Position numbers and translations under genes: made by a program
Assembly (NCBI GenBank): GCA_022709365.1
Contig: JAKLIY010000015.1
Location: forward strand, 1-64,000
Source: Pseudomonadota bacterium
Lineage (GTDB): Bacteria; Pseudomonadota; Gammaproteobacteria; Competibacterales; Competibacteraceae
Reading direction: 5' to 3'
Length of the DNA: 64,000 nucleotides
Shown: in pieces, positions 63,718-64,000 of the stretch
Layout of the letters: every line of letters begins with the position of its first letter
How positions within the stretch are numbered: the first letter of the stretch is position 1
Notes under the pieces: generated by a model
The model's input: only the letters and a program-made list of their open reading frames with translations
Told to the model about the DNA's origin: nothing
Database searches by the model: none

Positions 63718-64000
63718 TCAGAACTTCATATCCTCAAAAAACTTCTTCACCCCATCCAGCCAACTGCCTTCCTGAGGCGCGTGCTGCTTGCCGCCAGCCT
63801 GCATGGTTTCAGCAAACTGCTGCAACAATTCCTTCTGCTCTCTCGTCAAATTGACTGGCGTTTCCACCACCACCCGACACAGCAGATCACCCGTTGCACC
63901 GCCTCGCACCGGACGCACGCCCTTGCCGCGCAGGCGGAACACCTTGCCGGTCTGTGTTTCTGCGGGAATCTTCAGGCTGATCCGCCCATCCAGCGTTGGC
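63718..64000 (-). CDS. dnaJ: Chaperone DnaJ, C-terminal part (cut by the window edge)
   Basis: The last 93 residues of DnaJ: '[20 protein letters not shown]', '[12 protein letters not shown]' and '[16 protein letters not shown]' form C-terminal domain II, and the end '[15 protein letters not shown]' is the dimerisation tail. The N-terminal J-domain and zinc fingers lie beyond 64000. The hsd operon follows in the same direction, so it was probably inserted downstream of dnaJ. Confidence 0.95.
   Translation of the reverse strand, partial: PTLDGRISLKIPAETQTGKVFRLRGKGVRPVRGGATGDLLCRVVVETPVNLTREQKELLQQFAETMQAGGKQHAPQEGSWLDGVKKFFEDMKF

Overview
This window is a piece of a gammaproteobacterial chromosome. 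The organism call is inference from gene content and order. The window has the lptM-lysA-dapF-DUF484 block, the cytochrome c4/engB/dsbA neighbourhood, a fused cysNC, ispA-dxs-folE2, prfB with its programmed frameshift, a phasin, and an exosortase-type glycosyltransferase. A PHA-storing relative of Competibacteraceae would fit, but no rRNA or marker gene here proves it.

Left part (1-17.5 kb, almost all minus strand). It begins with a PEP-CTERM/exosortase-associated glycosyltransferase and a sulfate-assimilation operon (cysD-cysNC-SLC13 permease) that lies next to the 3' stump of a fructosamine kinase gene. Then come an EEP phosphohydrolase, dsbA, the system II cytochrome c maturation pair ccsA/resB and cytochrome c4. 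engB diverges from cytochrome c4. The lysine/peptidoglycan block lptM-lysA-(GNAT-nitrilase fusion)-dapF-DUF484 closes this part.

Middle (17.6-27.4 kb, plus strand). It holds an esterase, tRNA-Leu(CAG) on minus with a near-consensus promoter and terminator, rnr, rlmB, the deletion scar of a toxin-antitoxin pair, parE, a small secreted cache protein, a gamma-carbonic anhydrase, and moxR-DUF58.

Accessory island 1 (27.4-39.4 kb). The usual moxR-DUF58-tgpA operon is split by about 11.9 kb. The insert carries a two-gene locus matching Druantia type III (a 2071-aa helicase with DUF1998, DruE, and its 1117-aa partner, DruH) and three Uma2-family nuclease-like genes, two of them near-identical copies. 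The last Uma2 gene overlaps the start of tgpA.

Right part (41.5-54.7 kb). It has a zinc-ribbon membrane protein, an unknown protein, an asparagine-synthetase-like protein with a degenerate glutaminase site, a cupin, pdxH, lysS, a fourth Uma2 gene wedged between lysS and prfB, folE2, dxs, ispA, a phasin and a MerR regulator with a small upstream ORF.

Accessory island 2 (54.8-63.7 kb, minus strand, just downstream of dnaJ). This is a complete type I restriction-modification operon, hsdM - GxxExxY nuclease-like - hsdS - zeta-like ATPase - small protein - hsdR - YgjP-like metalloprotease, with stop-start overlaps at most junctions from the GxxExxY gene onward. The GxxExxY gene lies between two direct copies of a palindromic element with perfect 15-bp terminal inverted repeats. 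These copies supply the stop codon of hsdM and an N-terminal extension of HsdS. I consider this cassette and the Druantia/Uma2 insertion the two most interesting parts of the window.
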